From assembly GCA_016213455.1 (NCBI GenBank), contig JACRAG010000148.1, forward strand, positions 1-7,152: 7,152 nucleotides of DNA, written 5' to 3'. Source of the stretch: Anaerolineae bacterium (GTDB lineage: Bacteria > Chloroflexota > Anaerolineae > Anaerolineales > Anaerolineaceae). The position numbers were made by a program, and so were the translations under genes. Shown here one piece after another: positions 5,949 through 7,152 of the stretch. The notes below the pieces were generated by a model, which saw only the letters and a list, made by a program, of their open reading frames with translations, did no database searches and had not been told where the DNA came from. Positions within the stretch are counted from its first letter, which is position 1. The number at the start of each line of letters is the position of its first letter.

Positions 5949-6366
5949 AACCACCGAAGAGACCGAAATTGTGGTAAAGAATGTTATAGGCCATGTAACC
6001 CGCAGATGGAATCCACATCACCAAAGCCACAATCAAAGCGATCATGGCCGACCGGCGCGTTTTATCAATGGTCCAGTCCTTAGGCGCAAACATATCCAGG
6101 TACGCGATGCGCAGCCCATTCACACCGTGGAAAAACAGACAAAATACCAGCGCAATCTCCCCCAACCCAAACAGGGTGGATCGATATACATTCAAAATTT
6201 CTTCATACAGGTGGGGAGCAAAATACACAAAGCTGGTATCGACAATGTGGATCGCCAGGAAAAGCACGACGCCCAGCCCGGTGATGCGGTGAAGCAAAAA
6301 TGCCCAATGCCCCTCCCGGCCGCGGTAACCCACGTAACCGGTCAAGGTGGTCTTGATGGATGACAT
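5947..6366 (-). CDS. sdhC: Succinate dehydrogenase cytochrome b556-type subunit
   Basis: First gene of the operon, a three-helix membrane anchor (139 residues) that forms the heme b and quinone pocket with SdhD. Helices lie at about 21-48, 65-88 and 105-130. Near the N-terminus LLHRITG has H26-R27, equivalent to E. coli H30-R31, while the quinone-contact serine S27 of E. coli is F23 here. FFHGVNGLRIAYLD has H80 as likely heme ligand (E. coli SdhC H84) and D91 at the E. coli D95 spacing. The start at 6366 is chosen because GGAGG is five bases upstream. An in-frame ATG at 6417 has no ribosome binding site and would add 17 residues that overlap the promoter. Eleven bp separate its stop from the preferred sdhD start. 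The shared H-G-x-N-G-x-R motif in SdhC and SdhD suggests that the two anchors are distant paralogues. Confidence 0.9.
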   Translation of the reverse strand: MSSIKTTLTGYVGYRGREGHWAFLLHRITGLGVVLFLAIHIVDTSFVYFAPHLYEEILNVYRSTLFGLGEIALVFCLFFHGVNGLRIAYLDMFAPKDWTIDKTRRSAMIALIVALVMWIPSAGYMAYNILYHNFGLFGG

Positions 6367-6371
6367 ATATA

Positions 6372-6376
6372 CCTCC
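6372..6376 (-). promoter_or_regulatory. Shine-Dalgarno GGAGG fixing the sdhC start
   Basis: GGAGG on the minus strand is five bases before ATG 6366-6364. No comparable site precedes the upstream ATG at 6417. Confidence 0.65.
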
Positions 6377-6397
6377 GAGGATATGACGCTTGTGTTA

Positions 6398-6425
6398 ATT
6401 GTAGCAATTTCATTCAAATACGCAA
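6398..6425 (-). promoter_or_regulatory. Candidate promoter of the sdhCDAB operon
   Basis: On the minus strand TACAAT (6403-6398; 5/6 to TATAAT) lies 16 bases after a weak -35, TTGCGT (6425-6420; 3/6). The leader would be about 25-30 bases. The poor -35 would fit a need for an activator, but no operator is evident. Confidence 0.4.
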
Positions 6426-6505
6426 CTTAAGAAATAGGCATCATTGGACAATAAATTCCGTCTGCCAAAGCCAGAAAGAAATCCCGCAAAATTTCACTCA
6501 ACCTC

Positions 6506-6534
6506 TTGACGGATTTCAGGAGTTCAGGTATAAA
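6506..6534 (+). promoter_or_regulatory. Promoter of tRNA-Gly
   Basis: TTGACG (6506-6511; 5/6) and TATAAA (6529-6534; 5/6) are exactly 17 bases apart. Transcription should start near 6541, about 19 bases before the mature tRNA. Confidence 0.75.
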
Positions 6535-6559
6535 TAGCGCACTTCGATCAAATGAGTTT

Positions 6560-6632
6560 GCGGGCGTGGTTCAGTTGGTAGAATGTCTCCTTGCCAAGGA
6601 GAAGGTCGTGGGTTCGAGTCCCATCGCCCGCT
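6560..6632 (+). tRNA. tRNA-Gly (anticodon GCC)
   Basis: Complete cloverleaf of 73 bases: acceptor GCGGGCG pairs with CGCCCGC (6625-6631), with discriminator T at 6632. The D-loop contains AGTTGGTA; anticodon stem TCTCC/GGAGA encloses loop TTGCCAA with anticodon GCC at 6593-6595. The T-arm is GTGGG-TTCGAGT-CCCAT. CCA is not encoded, so the tail must be added after transcription. It reads GGC and GGU codons. Confidence 0.97.
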
Positions 6633-6637
6633 CTAAG

Positions 6638-6664
6638 AAAAAATCGCCTCCCGGCGATTTTTTT
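6638..6664 (+). terminator. Intrinsic terminator after tRNA-Gly
   Basis: Left arm 6638-6648 (A-run then TCGCC) pairs with 6653-6663 (GGCGA then T-run) in an 11-bp stem around TCCC, with seven T residues at 6658-6664. It lies six bases after the tRNA. The A-run on the left makes it potentially bidirectional, but nothing known reads in from the right. Confidence 0.88.
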
Positions 6665-6680
6665 GACTGTGCAGTCAAGG

Positions 6681-6709
6681 TTGACAATTCGGGGGGCATG
6701 CCGTAAAAT
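6681..6709 (+). promoter_or_regulatory. Promoter of tRNA-Cys and probably the following gene
   Basis: A perfect TTGACA (6681-6686) and TAAAAT (6704-6709; 5/6) are 17 bases apart. Predicted transcription start is near 6716, about 13 bases before the tRNA. It is the strongest promoter in the window. Confidence 0.8.
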
Positions 6710-6728
6710 ACCCCTGCAAGCAAGATCC

Positions 6729-6799
6729 GGCGACGTGGCCAAGTGGCAAGGCAAGGGTCTGCAAAACCCTGATCATGGGTTCAAATCCCATCGTCGCCT
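6729..6799 (+). tRNA. tRNA-Cys (anticodon GCA)
   Basis: Complete cloverleaf of 71 bases: acceptor GGCGACG pairs with CGTCGCC (6792-6798); discriminator T at 6799, the U73 expected for cysteine identity. D-arm GCC/GGC, anticodon stem AGGGT/ACCCT around CTGCAAA with GCA at 6761-6763, T-arm ATGGG-TTCAAAT-CCCAT. CCA is not encoded. No terminator follows before the next gene. Confidence 0.97.
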
Positions 6800-6822
6800 C
6801 TTTACAACCTGGAGAGGAAACC

Positions 6823-7116
6823 ATGCCGGATAACCAGGTACAGCTTTACTTCAATCCCCAGCTCATTGAACCGTACGGATCCATCCCCACCCGCCCGGCG
6901 CTGACACGCGCCTGGCGCATTCTCTTTTCGTTGACATTTACTGTTCTGGCGTTTGGAGCCGCTGTGGTGATCGGCTTTATACTGAGAATCACCGGTGCTT
7001 TTGGTTTGTTGCCTGCCATGGATCCGCTGACAGCCATGGCTGCTCATGCGTTGGACGTGCTTATAAGTATCCCGTTTGTCTTCATCCTGGGTCCCATCGC
7101 CGCATACTACGCGTGA
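6823..7116 (+). CDS. Small two-helix membrane protein of unknown function
   Basis: A 97-residue protein I do not recognise. A polar N-terminal segment (about 1-29, MPDNQVQLYFNPQLIEPYGS onwards, proline-rich) is followed by a long hydrophobic helix at about 31-55 and a second at about 76-96; the intervening loop has GLLPAMDPLT. No catalytic or metal-binding motif is visible. Start at 6823 is supported by AGAGG six bases upstream; the frame is open further upstream, but that part runs through tRNA-Cys. It begins 23 bp after the tRNA with no terminator or separate promoter, so it is probably cotranscribed. The TGA at 7114-7116 directly follows helix 2, and the same frame stays open for twelve more codons to the window edge (RRPFYTWLSERG), so a nonsense mutation or truncation cannot be excluded. 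Confidence 0.6.
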   Translation: MPDNQVQLYFNPQLIEPYGSIPTRPALTRAWRILFSLTFTVLAFGAAVVIGFILRITGAFGLLPAMDPLTAMAAHALDVLISIPFVFILGPIAAYYA

Positions 7117-7152
7117 CGCCGACCGTTCTACACCTGGCTGTCTGAAAGGGGC

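Noticed and set aside
7114..7116. TGA as selenocysteine or genome-wide tryptophan codon
   Set aside because: No SECIS-like hairpin is visible directly after it, and TGA serves as a normal stop for the MbhD-like gene in this window.

Overview
The window reads as chromosomal DNA from a GC-moderate bacterium. It carries housekeeping respiratory genes, sigma-70-like promoters and strong Shine-Dalgarno sites, and no mobile element, phage gene or CRISPR array. The SdhB C-terminal cluster (C-R-T-x-F-N-C-T-E-A-C-P) and the wording of the membrane anchors resemble Chloroflexota/Actinobacteria-type succinate dehydrogenases rather than the E. coli type. An MbhD-like, NuoK-like and NuoL-like run also fits Chloroflexota (Anaerolineae-like). 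This placement is an inference from family resemblance; no database was searched.

Left part, minus strand (1-2136): a tightly packed operon for an ion-translocating membrane module. Transcription runs right to left: an MbhD/DUF4040-type protein (2136-1624), a NuoK/MrpC-like protein (1627-1316, ATGA overlap with the previous gene) and a NuoL/MrpA-type antiporter subunit (from a GTG at 1312 and cut by the window edge after 437 residues). A good promoter, an upstream 9-bp inverted repeat and a Shine-Dalgarno that can fold into a hairpin lie in front. The J-K-L order matches complex I, but the first protein looks Mbh/Mrp-like and no nuoI precedes it, so this may be a stand-alone or alternative antiporter module.

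Centre, minus strand: a 97-residue ABM-like (antibiotic biosynthesis monooxygenase fold) protein (2725-2432) with its own promoter. Next comes a strong hairpin marking the end of the succinate dehydrogenase/fumarate reductase operon. That operon, sdhC-sdhD-sdhA-sdhB, runs from 6366 down to 2924. It encodes two three-helix heme/quinone anchors, the FAD flavoprotein and the iron-sulfur protein. Together they link succinate/fumarate to the membrane quinone pool, while the left-hand module probably couples electron flow or ion gradients.

Right part, plus strand (6506-7152): divergent from sdhC lie a promoter, tRNA-Gly(GCC) and an intrinsic terminator. A second near-consensus promoter then drives tRNA-Cys(GCA), with a 97-residue two-helix membrane protein of unknown function starting 23 bp after the tRNA. 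No terminator separates them, so tRNA and mRNA probably share a transcript. The frame of that last gene stays open after its TGA up to the window edge.
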